Below, one piece after another: positions 9,366 to 18,464 of a DNA stretch of 64,000 nucleotides; the first letter of the stretch is position 1; each line of letters opens with the position of its first letter. The notes under the pieces were generated by a model. It searched no databases and was not told the DNA's origin. It saw only the letters and a program-made list of their open reading frames with translations. Source of the DNA: Lepidodermella squamata (Eukaryota > Gastrotricha). The translations under genes were made by a program, and so were the position numbers. Location of the stretch: NCBI GenBank assembly GCA_047495785.1, contig JBLDXI010000021.1:372001-436000 (forward strand), given 5' to 3'.

Positions 9366-10375
9366 TTTCTGATAAAAAAATAAACCTAAATTGCGGAGGA
9401 AACACCTAGGCAATTATAATGCGGATACTAATGAGTCTGGGCCCATATTTTTCGAATCACAGGGGATTTACAGCGTTTTAATGGAACGTATACAAATAAT
9501 TTTGATTTCCACGATACTTTATCATCGGTTACCTTATCCAATTGTCACTAAGTTGGAAATGATCTGCATGCTTACATCACGGTCAAGCACTTTTTAGAAA
9601 TAGTTAGACATTTATTAATAACGGGCGATGGCAACTATAATTACCCAAATTGTTGCGTGTTGAACGATGAAAAACGTGGTGTACATGGCGTGAACAAAAC
9701 ACGTAAAGTGATTGATTGTTTTTCGAACTTTGTCGTAAAAGTTGGCAGCCATAGAACACCACGCTGCAATTACATTCGATTGATTTAGCAGATATTATTA
9801 GAGAGACCGCCGCGCTGTCCTCCCCTAGCTTAATTTGTTATATGACTCCGGTCATTAATTTTACGCTGATTGAATATAATACGCGCATTCAGGCGAACGA
9901 TGACGCGTGTTGATGAAATCATATTTTGTTTTTCATTACGGCAGCGTAAGGTTTCGTTTTTTGACGATTTGTTTATTATTAACCAGTCATGTGGTCATAT
10001 AGCCATGAAAATATTTGCTGCGCATTCTTGAATTACCAACAGAGCAGATTATTCAATCAATAAAAAAAGAGTATTCATGTTAAAAATTAGGTCACAAGTC
10101 CTGCGACCTGATCGAAATAACTGTCAGGTAGCCAGGCTGACAGCTTATCATTTCGAAAAAATGAACTCTGACCGTGGATGTCATATCATAGCGACGGTTT
10201 TCAGCATAAAAATGCCGGCGACAGTTTGTGATAAGGCAAACAAACAAGCCCTACGTACGAGTACAGAGTTAGAATACAGACTTAGAAATGCTTCGAAGAA
10301 ATTTTAACAATGAATCTTTGCTGACGTAACAACTGCGTTTCAATAAGGAAATTTGTAACTTGCTTTAGTGATTAA
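9366..10375. other. intergenic stretch
   Basis: This is AT-rich sequence between the divergent secreted-protein gene and the transporter array. Open frames here (for example 10077-10307) have no domain, signal peptide or splice support. Confidence 0.45.
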
Positions 10376-12007
10376 ATGTACAGTAAAGATTGGTCATCCG
10401 CGCCAGATGACGGTCGTCGTAGTCGTGAAATGAGTGCAAACTACGACAGGAGCATGTCTTTAACTAGGAGAATCGCCGCTGAAGCTCAAAATCGACCCTG
10501 GCACAAGATTTCAGCAGTACTCGGTCGGGTTGAAATTCCACTTTTCCTCTACTTTTTCGCCTCTGGAATATTTTCGGAAGCCCAACAGCGGATTATCGAT
10601 GGGAGAATTTGCTTGTATCAGTATAAATCGCCCTCGATATGCGAACACATCTCTGACGAACCGGCCTTAGCGCTGAACAAAGCTGCAGTCCAGCGAGATG
10701 TTCAAGAGTTCACGTTGTTAACCGGTCTGTTCTCGAACCTGCCAATGATAATTATCGCTGTAACTCACGGATCATGGTGCGATCGAATCGGTCACAAAGT
10801 TTCCCTCATTTTCCCTCATGCTGGGGATGCAGTGCTGGGATTCCTGTATCTTCTATTTCTAAAAGCCCCGGTTGATATCATTAATCCAGTGTATTTCGGT
10901 GTGACCTCGGTCATCTCAGGGCTAACTGGATCTTGGGCTGTAATAATGATGGCATGCTCGTCCCACGCGATGTTGTCGACACCTCATCCTAACCGGTTAT
11001 TCCGAATCGCCCTGATTTCCGCCTCTATCACCGCGGGACAAATCGCTGCGTATGCCATGAATTATTTAGTGCTTAGATACAACGCCTTTCCTTTCGCCTT
11101 CGTCCTCCAAATAGCCATCCATCTTTACGCGATTACTCATGTTGCCTGCCACGTTCAAGAGGTTCATTCCAAAGAAGAGGTTGACGCGAATAGGATCCGG
11201 TTGGCTGGTGGTTCGCATTTGAAGAACATTTGCATGCCGAAAGAAAACTTCCCCGCCGTTTTCAGCATATTTTTTGGCAAATCTGAAGATCCAAGGGAGA
11301 ACGAGGCAAAACGCTATAAGCGAATCATGTTGGTCACATTCGCGATATCGTCATGTCTCATTGGCTTCAAGTCCCTTCTAACCGTGATAGAAAATTTCAT
11401 GACCCTTCCGCCTATATCGATGCCACAGACGGAATATGTCCTCTTCATGGCAGCTTGTTCTTTGTCTCTGACCTTCGCTCTAGCTGTTTTAATCCATTTG
11501 TTCCACTCTTCTCTATTCAACAACTTCTTTCGATACACTGATGCTGGTATAGCGGTGATATCATTAACCACCCGAATGCTAGCAATGCTGACACTTGGGT
11601 TTGGCGATATCTTGCCGAATGTAGCTCCTTGGCTGTATTGTGCTCTCCATATGTTCAGCCTTTATCCATTGGCTGCGCTAGGAGCTGGAATGTCCAAATT
11701 GACGGAGGATAGTAAGCAGGGTCGTCTATTCGCAGTTCTATGCCAATTTGAGAATTTCTGTCAAACCGGTGCTGCATTCGGCTTCAACGCGCTTTTTGCG
11801 ATTTTCGCGAAGGAACATGTTGGTCCGTTGGACAGTAACACTACTCACTTCATCCACGGCTACATATTCATCTTTTCTGCTGGATTAACTCTTTTACCGC
11901 TTATGGCAGTCATTTGGCTTGGCAGAAAGCCGATCAACAACTGGAGTTTCCAGAAGAGCGTCCCCAGCGTTTACGGCTACATGGAAGAAGCACCCGAAAT
12001 TAACTAG
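10376..12007 (+). CDS. SLC46-like MFS transporter 1
   Basis: A single-exon gene of 543 residues with about twelve hydrophobic segments. The loop after TM2 reads HGSWCDRIGHKVSLI, the form of the MFS signature seen in the SLC46 family (proton-coupled folate and related solute carriers). The N-terminus has the family opening (VEIPLFLYFFASGIFSEAQ), followed by a variable extracellular loop with cysteines. A long cytosolic N-terminal extension (about 45 residues) and a large central loop are present. The transported solute cannot be read from the sequence. An acceptor-like ttgctttag precedes the ATG. AATAAA follows at about 12032. It is the first and most divergent member of a tandem array in the same orientation. 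Confidence 0.85.
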   Translation: MYSKDWSSAPDDGRRSREMSANYDRSMSLTRRIAAEAQNRPWHKISAVLGRVEIPLFLYFFASGIFSEAQQRIIDGRICLYQYKSPSICEHISDEPALALNKAAVQRDVQEFTLLTGLFSNLPMIIIAVTHGSWCDRIGHKVSLIFPHAGDAVLGFLYLLFLKAPVDIINPVYFGVTSVISGLTGSWAVIMMACSSHAMLSTPHPNRLFRIALISASITAGQIAAYAMNYLVLRYNAFPFAFVLQIAIHLYAITHVACHVQEVHSKEEVDANRIRLAGGSHLKNICMPKENFPAVFSIFFGKSEDPRENEAKRYKRIMLVTFAISSCLIGFKSLLTVIENFMTLPPISMPQTEYVLFMAACSLSLTFALAVLIHLFHSSLFNNFFRYTDAGIAVISLTTRMLAMLTLGFGDILPNVAPWLYCALHMFSLYPLAALGAGMSKLTEDSKQGRLFAVLCQFENFCQTGAAFGFNALFAIFAKEHVGPLDSNTTHFIHGYIFIFSAGLTLLPLMAVIWLGRKPINNWSFQKSVPSVYGYMEEAPEIN

Positions 12008-12182
12008 ATTTTTAGAATTGTAATCAATTTCAATAAACTATTTCTGCATTTACGATTAAAGCAAACTCTTGTCTTTTTGCTATGACGTCATACAACATTT
12101 TATCATTTGCCGGCGGGTTTTTATCTTTAACGGTTTCAAGGCCAACAATTATCCTGTCTAATAGTGGAGCTTTTACAGAATC

Positions 12183-13667
12183 ATGTCTAAAATCACTAGC
12201 ATCTTAAACGTGATCAAAAGTATGATATTGGGGCCAGAAGTGCCCCTGTTCATATTGTATCTATCGCAAGGAATCATCAATGCTGCCCAACAGCAGTTCG
12301 TTTATCAACGCATTTGCATGTACCACTATGATTCGCTGACACTTTGTAACCAAATCGACAAGTCGCCCGACTTAAAGCAGCAAGAAACTCAAGTTCAGGT
12401 GGATTATTCGCAATACTCAACTATACTACAGCTTACGTCGTATGCTCCTGTTATTTTTGTTGCACTGATCTACGGGGCTTGGGTAGATCGGATCGGTTAT
12501 CGAATCCCGTTGGTCTTGCCTCACATTGGTGGCATATTATGCACCTTGACTTTTCTGCTATCGTCACTCCTGCCGGCGAAAGCCTTTAATCCGATATACC
12601 TCGGAGCTTCCTATGTTTTCATTGGCCTAACTGGTCAAAGCTCTACAGGAAGTATGGCTGCTTTTGCTTACGTCACTCAGATAACTGACGGCAAAGACAA
12701 GCTGATTCGATTAGGAATTTTAGAGGCATGCATGACAATTGGTGATATGATTGGGTCTTTTCTCTCTGGCTTCGCGCTTCACGGTGGCAAAGACTACAAC
12801 CTGGCCTTTATACTTCAAATCGCTCTCAACTTTTACGCGGTATTCTACACATTCTTTGTTTTGACGGAGCTGAAGCCATTCAGTGCGGTGAGGGAGAGAG
12901 TGAAAATCGAGGCTAACGGATCTTGGGCGAGGTATCTATTGTCTCCGAAAGAAAACTTCATATCAGCGCTGAAAGTAATTTTCGGAAAATTTCCTCATCG
13001 AAATGGCGAGAAGCGGCGTTGGCTTCTAACGATGCTGCTAACTTACTTTTGGCTCGGTGCTGTTACAACAAGGCCAACTAATCAAATGCTTTTCGCTTTC
13101 CTGACTCTTCAGCCGATATCTCTCACACCATTTCTATACACCATGTTCCAAGCCGTTTACTTGACCGGTATTTCATCTGCGCTGTTTTTATTAATGCCAC
13201 TTCTTCGCATGAAGGCGGGTAATATCCTCCCGCTGACTGATGCGATGCTTGGATTCATTGGAGCTATTTCCAGATTTGTCGGCATGATCATCTTGGCTAT
13301 GGGGGGTCTCTTCCCGTCTGTCGCGCCATGGTTATCCAGCGTCATTTTAGCTCCAAGTATTTTTGCTTTCATTTCAATGCGATCTGGGCTAGCTTATGTC
13401 TCACAAGAAGACGAAAGAGGGCGCGTTTACGCAGCAAACACTCTTTTCGAATGCATATCAGTTCTTCTCGCAGGTCTCGGCTACAATGCTCTTTACGGCA
13501 TTACCGTCGCTCAAACCCTATCTTCCCCATTAAAAGCAGCCTTAGTCCATGGCTACCCTTTCTTAGTTGTCGCAGGTGTAGCTCTCATACCATTGATTAC
13601 TATATTATGGCTTGGTAAACAGCCCATTACCAATTGGGCTTTTGCAAGTTCCACGAGAAAAATGTAA
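12183..13667 (+). CDS. SLC46-like MFS transporter 2
   Basis: A single-exon gene of 494 residues. The opening is PEVPLFILYLSQGIINAAQQ, the loop motif is YGAWVDRIGYRIPLVLPHIG, and the C-terminal half contains FECISVLLAGLGYNALYGIT and HGYPFLVVAG. These segments align without gaps to transporter 3, so the two are the closest pair in the array. Twelve membrane segments are expected, in the plasma or lysosomal membrane as in other SLC46 proteins. An acceptor-like gcttttacag lies four bases before the ATG. AATAAA overlaps the region just after the stop (about 13673). Substrate unknown. Confidence 0.88.
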   Translation: MSKITSILNVIKSMILGPEVPLFILYLSQGIINAAQQQFVYQRICMYHYDSLTLCNQIDKSPDLKQQETQVQVDYSQYSTILQLTSYAPVIFVALIYGAWVDRIGYRIPLVLPHIGGILCTLTFLLSSLLPAKAFNPIYLGASYVFIGLTGQSSTGSMAAFAYVTQITDGKDKLIRLGILEACMTIGDMIGSFLSGFALHGGKDYNLAFILQIALNFYAVFYTFFVLTELKPFSAVRERVKIEANGSWARYLLSPKENFISALKVIFGKFPHRNGEKRRWLLTMLLTYFWLGAVTTRPTNQMLFAFLTLQPISLTPFLYTMFQAVYLTGISSALFLLMPLLRMKAGNILPLTDAMLGFIGAISRFVGMIILAMGGLFPSVAPWLSSVILAPSIFAFISMRSGLAYVSQEDERGRVYAANTLFECISVLLAGLGYNALYGITVAQTLSSPLKAALVHGYPFLVVAGVALIPLITILWLGKQPITNWAFASSTRKM

Positions 13668-13807
13668 CGTAAATAAAACAGCTTTTGTCTTGTATTCTCT
13701 TGTCACGTGAGCTGAAGTGAGATAAGATAGTGGGAAATTTCCCCGACATCAGATAAATATCTTGGACGTTGTACTAGCTTAGAGATAAACTACCAATAGC
13801 TGAGAAA

Positions 13808-15384
13808 ATGATCGAAGCTGCCTTCGAGATCGGCTCTGGCGAAATAACCCTTAGGCACGATGGTTTGGAGAAGGAGACAACCGTCCGAAATAAAGAAAGC
13901 AGAAACTTTCCCATGAAATTAGCTAGTAAAAGCTTTTGGTCACCATTTTTCTCCGGACCTGAAATTTCAGTAGCGTTGTACTTCATCTGCTACGGAATTT
14001 TCGTACCGGCACAACAACAATTCATTTACCATAGCATCTGCATGTATAACTTCGATTCGGAATCAGTATGCGACCAAATCGACAAATCGCCACAGCTTGA
14101 GGAACAAGAAGCCATTGTTCAAGTTCAATACTCCCAGTTCTCAACAATTTTTCAAGTCGCATCATACACTCCTGTAATTTTCGTAGTGTTGGTCTACGGC
14201 GCTTGGTGTGACAAATTCTCCTACCGGATACCGCTTGCCCTCCCTCACCTTGGCTGTGTGATAGTGACTTCACTTTATCTAATACTCTCGATTGGCCGAT
14301 TCGCATCGATGAATCCAGTCTATTTCGGTGCCTGTTCTTTCTTTCTCGGCGTGACCGGGCAGTCTGGGACTGTAACTATGGCGGCCTTCTCATATGGCAG
14401 TAGAGTTAGCGATGGGAAAAGTCGAATGGTGAGATTGGCGATTATTGAGGCCTGCACAACCCTAGGAGAAGCTTTTGGGTATCTTTTCACAGCCTTCATT
14501 TTTGATGGTGGCAAAGATTACTACAGCGCGTTTATGATTCAAATCGCTATAAATGCCTATTCTATCGTACTGATTTTCTCAACAGTCAAAGAAGTCGTTC
14601 CTTTCAGAGAGGTTAAAGCACGAGTGCAAGCAGAGACAAATGGCTCCTGGCTGAAATTTTTATTCTCGCCAAGAGAGATATTTTTGCCCGTGTTCAAGAT
14701 CATCTTCACAAGATCTACCAATAGAACGGCGGAACAGCGTCGCGAGCTGTTCATTTTCCTGCTAACGTATGCCATGTGCTCGTGCTTAGTTGGCTCCCGA
14801 CCGACGTCTCAAATATTGTTTGCCTATTTGTCGCTGAGACCCATATCAATATCTTCGTTTTTGTACACTATTCTCAACACGGTTTACGTATCACTGGCAA
14901 CATTCAGTCTATTTGTAATTTGTCCGATTTTGCGGATGAATTGCCCGCCACTTCGTCTGCCTTTTTCTGATGCGGCATTAGGAATCATTGGCATAATTTC
15001 CAAAATGGTAGCGTTCCTTTTGCTTGGATTAGGAGGATTTTACCCCGAACTCGCTCCTTATTTGTTTTATTGTACCGGTTGCTGTGCGTGTTCAGTTTCA
15101 TCTCAGTACGGTCGGGAATATCAAAAATAGCAAGCGGAGAGGAGGTCGGCCGGTTATTCGCCGCTAGTTCTGTCCTGGAAAATATTTCTGTTTTATTGGC
15201 TGGTCTTGCTTTTAACAGTCTTTACGGGGTTACAGTTGCGCAGCTTCCTTCATCGGAGATTGCAATAAATTTAGTGCATGGCTATCCTTTCCTCATTATC
15301 GCAGGATTGTGCATTGTGCCGCTAATACTATTCATCTGGTTAGGAAAGCAATCTATACCTAACTGGTCTTTTTCGAATTCATGA
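13808..15384 (+). pseudogene. SLC46-like MFS transporter 3, one frameshift
   Basis: The frame from the ATG at 13808 gives 440 codons with the SLC46-like opening (PEISVALYFICYGIFVPAQQ) and loop (YGAWCDKFSYRIPLALPHLG). It then loses the transporter frame near 15065. The +1 frame resumes at once (YRLLCVFSFISVRSGI) and runs to the normal family C-terminus (IWLGKQSIPNWSF) and stop at 15384. Alignment with transporter 2 shows exactly one base missing within a run of T at 15065-15068. Everything else is intact, with AATAAA at about 15396. The lesion could therefore be a sequencing or assembly error, in which case this is a working 525-residue transporter. Confidence 0.85.
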
Positions 15385-15479
15385 AAGTTTGGAAATAAAA
15401 TGTGATTGAAGCTGTGACTTATCTTATCTCGCTTTGAGCGTTATCAGCAGACACATTTTCAGTTCCTTCGCTCGATCTG

Positions 15480-15712
15480 GTTATTCATCGGACCTTTGTC
15501 AGTTTTCGCATTGATGATCCTGAGGCATCTGCCGCAGAAAAAGTGGAGGGCTCTGAAATCCCTAAAGATGCAGCTAGTTCAAATTCTAAAACAAAACAAG
15601 GAGAAGCCGAGTCGGGCTTGGAGAATTTTCGCAGCAATCGCCTTCCAGCGCCGAAGTTCCCATGGCGCTCTACTTCTTTGCTTATGGAATTTTCACCATG
15701 TAGATGCGATGC
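15480..15712 (+). pseudogene. relic of a fourth SLC46-like transporter
   Basis: Downstream of transporter 3, one frame encodes a charged cytosolic N-terminus (KVEGSEIPKDAASSNSKTK). A neighbouring frame then reads AEVPMALYFFAYGIFTM before a stop. The second piece matches the first membrane segment of transporter 3 (PEISVALYFICYGIF). The remaining eleven segments are absent. It is a truncated and frameshifted copy, consistent with a tandem array that grows and decays. Confidence 0.65.
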
Positions 15713-16643
15713 ATGTAGCCTACATGCGCATGGTAAAATTTTGCCATTGGGAAATTGAATTCTCTATGGCAACCAATACTTTCACTGTGGCATGAAACTG
15801 TCACAAATTTAGGCAGCATTTTGCTCGAAATTGACCTCGAACCACCCATGCAGAAAATGCATTTTCTGGAAAATCACGATAACAACGAAAACGACCTCAA
15901 GTTTACTTGAAAGCAATTTCACGTGCAAAAACAAAAATTTGACAAGAGGAAGCGAAAACGAGGTCTTCGAAATCTCTTGCTGGTAGCCGTCGCGATGCAG
16001 ATCCGCGGTTTTCCCTCCGAATTCGCTCCGAAATAGTTTCATTTTCTAGCTCAATTTTCACTTTGAAACTGGCTTGCCTATCATCTGTACAAATTCGCCG
16101 TAATGGATACAGCTTTTGCACTCGAATATTGCACTCGAAATTTGATTCATGCAGACATCTTAAATAAAATAAAGTAAATCTGGCTTTTAGCCGCAATTCC
16201 GTTGTTATTTATTGGTTTCTTTTTGGATAAAAATACTGCCGTCAACAAAACATTGCCGCTTTCGCTCAGCCATTCGGCACTCCAAACCCAGTGCGGCTTT
16301 GTAATCGCTTTCCGTCTCAGGCTACCCAGACTGCAGACTACACTGATATAGGACACAAATCCCGGCCTTTCATTGATGAAGCGCTGGCTCATCAGCAGCA
16401 GTGTGTAAACAATAAGTAACAAATAAGTAATTGAGTTTTTCCGGTCGGGCAGCTCCCTAAAGACCGGCACGAGGTCTTGAAGATGCGCGCTAGCAGCTTC
16501 AAGTGCATGGCCTGGCTGCGGGCTGTAACTAAGCGTGCATCACACTAGCGCGCGGATGTGCTAAATTGGAAAATTATTAAGGCATCAGCGCATCAGAGCT
16601 GTTTTCGTCATCATTTCTATCTCTCATTCATTCATTTTTCGCC
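15713..16643. other. intergenic stretch with a dispersed repeat
   Basis: No gene is supported. It holds the second copy of the 38-bp repeat (16031-16068) and, at about 16193, the companion word gcaattccgttgtta also present near copy 1. The minus-strand open frames here overlap this repeat and look fortuitous. Confidence 0.5.
16031..16068. repeat. 38-bp dispersed repeat, copy 2
   Basis: Identical over 38 bases to 1210-1247, same orientation; see copy 1. Confidence 0.7.
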
Positions 16644-17963
16644 ATGATGATGGCTACAAAGGCCTCGTTGGTATTGATTTTGTGCCTGACAGCAGCAACA
16701 CTGAGCGAATGCTCTGTATCGAGAGCTACCCTAGAATTCCCATTAAATGGTATGTATTTAAAAAATTCGAGATCAGGTATATCTAACACACGTTACGATT
16801 TCAGAGGACAAATGGCAGTTGGTTGGAGAGGCGAAGTATATTGACCGCGATCCGGCCAGCACCTTGCTCACCGAGGCGCCGAGAATTCGCTTAGTCGAGC
16901 CTATGAATGCGACTGAAGAATCATTCGGCGCTATTTGGAGTCGTCCGGTAACATTTTAATTTACATACTGAATTTCGTTTTATTGCTAGTATATTTTATA
17001 AGGAATTCCCGAGCGAAATTCTGTCGAAATCTAGCCATTGGCAGCTCGATGTTCTATTCACTGGTCGATCATTTCTGCATGGGACCGATATCGTTGCTGT
17101 TTTATTTGCGACTAATGAGTCATTTCCAACTACTCTTGGTATTCGAATTTCAAAATTTAAAATAAAATTTCATTTTAAAAATTCACAGACGAGCCCAACG
17201 ACAATTTCAACGGGTTTGGCATTGCAGTCAGCACGAATTTTGGCTCGGATCCATTGCAACCTGTAATTATTTCTAGCTATTTGTTCCAAATTTCGAAGAT
17301 ATATTATCCCTCAATCTATTGCAGGAAATTATTTTGACAGCCGCTGCTAGTGGATTCCCGGATAAAGTTCTAAAAATCAAATGCTGGGTCTATTCGTTTA
17401 TGGACTTGATAAATCGCCGATTTCGTCTCGTTTTCCAAAAAGATGGCAACAACTTGGCGATTCAGTACTTCAGCCCGTGCAGTCGGACTTACAATTTAAC
17501 GCTTGATATCAGCTCTTTCATCAACAACACCAACCAAAAACTGCATGTGGGTGCTGCAGTTTCAACTAGCCCGTTATCTGGCCGTTATCTCGATCTAATG
17601 ATGATGGAATTCAGCGATAATTTTACGAAAAGTTTCGGCATTGGCGAAATGTTGGTCAAGGAGTTGAGCTTAGCTAATCACACGGGGAAACTGCCGTCTT
17701 TCGAGAATATTTCGGCAACACTTTTACAATCAACGGCTAAACTCTTCAACAACACGCAAATCGCATCGCCGCCGTCGAAAGTTTCATCTGAGACGAAAAT
17801 GCTCAAGAAAGTGAAGAAAATCGCCGGCGCAACTCAATCACCTATTCCGCAGGCTTCACGGGAGGAAAAGGATGGCAGTAAAAGCAGCGAAGAAGAAAAT
17901 GAAGGCAATTTGTCGTTTGAGAAAAGTGATGAACAGAGTAATGACAAATCAAACGAGGCGTAA
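16644..17963 (+). CDS. secreted L-type-lectin-like protein
   Basis: There are five exons with consistent phases: 16644-16749, 16805-16947, 17003-17138, 17189-17262 and 17325-17963. A signal peptide (SLVLILCLTAATLSECS) is followed by a domain with the order of landmarks of L-type lectins (ERGIC-53/VIP36 family). These are DKWQLVGEAKYI, GAIWSRPEFP, HWQLDVLFTG, the LHGTDIVAVLFA strand, DEPNDNFNGFGIAVS, a C...R...C pair (IKCWVYSF to FSPCSRTY) and a final KLHVGAAVSTSPLSGRYLD. The Asp-x-Asn-Phe-x-Gly loop matches the DNFxG segment of VIP36. The C-terminal tail (about 90 residues) is Lys/Ser/Glu-rich. There is no membrane anchor, unlike VIP36 or ERGIC-53. It is probably a secreted or luminal glycan-binding protein. 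The domain call comes from pattern matching, not from a search. AATAAA at about 17990. Confidence 0.65.
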
Positions 17964-18464
17964 ACTTCTCAAATTTTCTCTTGATCAAAATAAATTGAAC
18001 ATAATTTAACTGTAAATTTCGTCTTATTTTGGAATTTGGATTACATTATTTCTACTCAACCCTGGTAGGTATATGAGACCGTCCGCAAAAAAATGGGGAA
18101 AATGTTTTATGGGTTGCCCGAACACAATACCTGTATATATGTTTGCTTTGCTTTTCATCCCTCTTCTTGCTCGCGGTCTCATATTTTTGAAATTTAGGGT
18201 TAGGGGTTAGGGTTGGGACTTGAATATCACTCCCGATGTCACAGTTGATAAACGCATTTAACATTCAGTGCAGAAATGAGTGCGTGCGCCTGCCTACTGA
18301 TTAGACTGGGCTATGAATCATCGCTCTTTTATACATTAGGAAATATTGCATCAGAATATTCATCTATAAAACTGCGCGCTGTATGCTGTATATGCGCACT
18401 TTTTGAAGGAAAAAATTGCTGACTGTTGTCGCTTGTCGCATATATCATATTTTAATTTTAAAAA
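17964..18464. other. intergenic stretch with TTAGGG-type tract
   Basis: Between the lectin gene and eRF1. It contains AATAAA at about 17990 and a short degenerate TTAGGG tract at 18194-18217. No coding feature is seen. Confidence 0.5.
18194..18217. repeat. short interstitial TTAGGG-type tract
   Basis: About four units: ttaggg, ttagggg, ttaggg, ttggg. This is the vertebrate and lophotrochozoan telomere motif. The tract is too short to be more than a curiosity. Confidence 0.6.

Noticed and set aside
8973-9413. Unspliced 146-codon reading of the second eight-cysteine gene
   Set aside because: The extra 19 codons coincide with an intron in the paralogue and have gt-ag ends, and the far upstream start codon is not an ATG.
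15809-16470. Minus-strand open frames near the second 38-bp repeat
   Set aside because: They overlap a dispersed repeat and show no family features.
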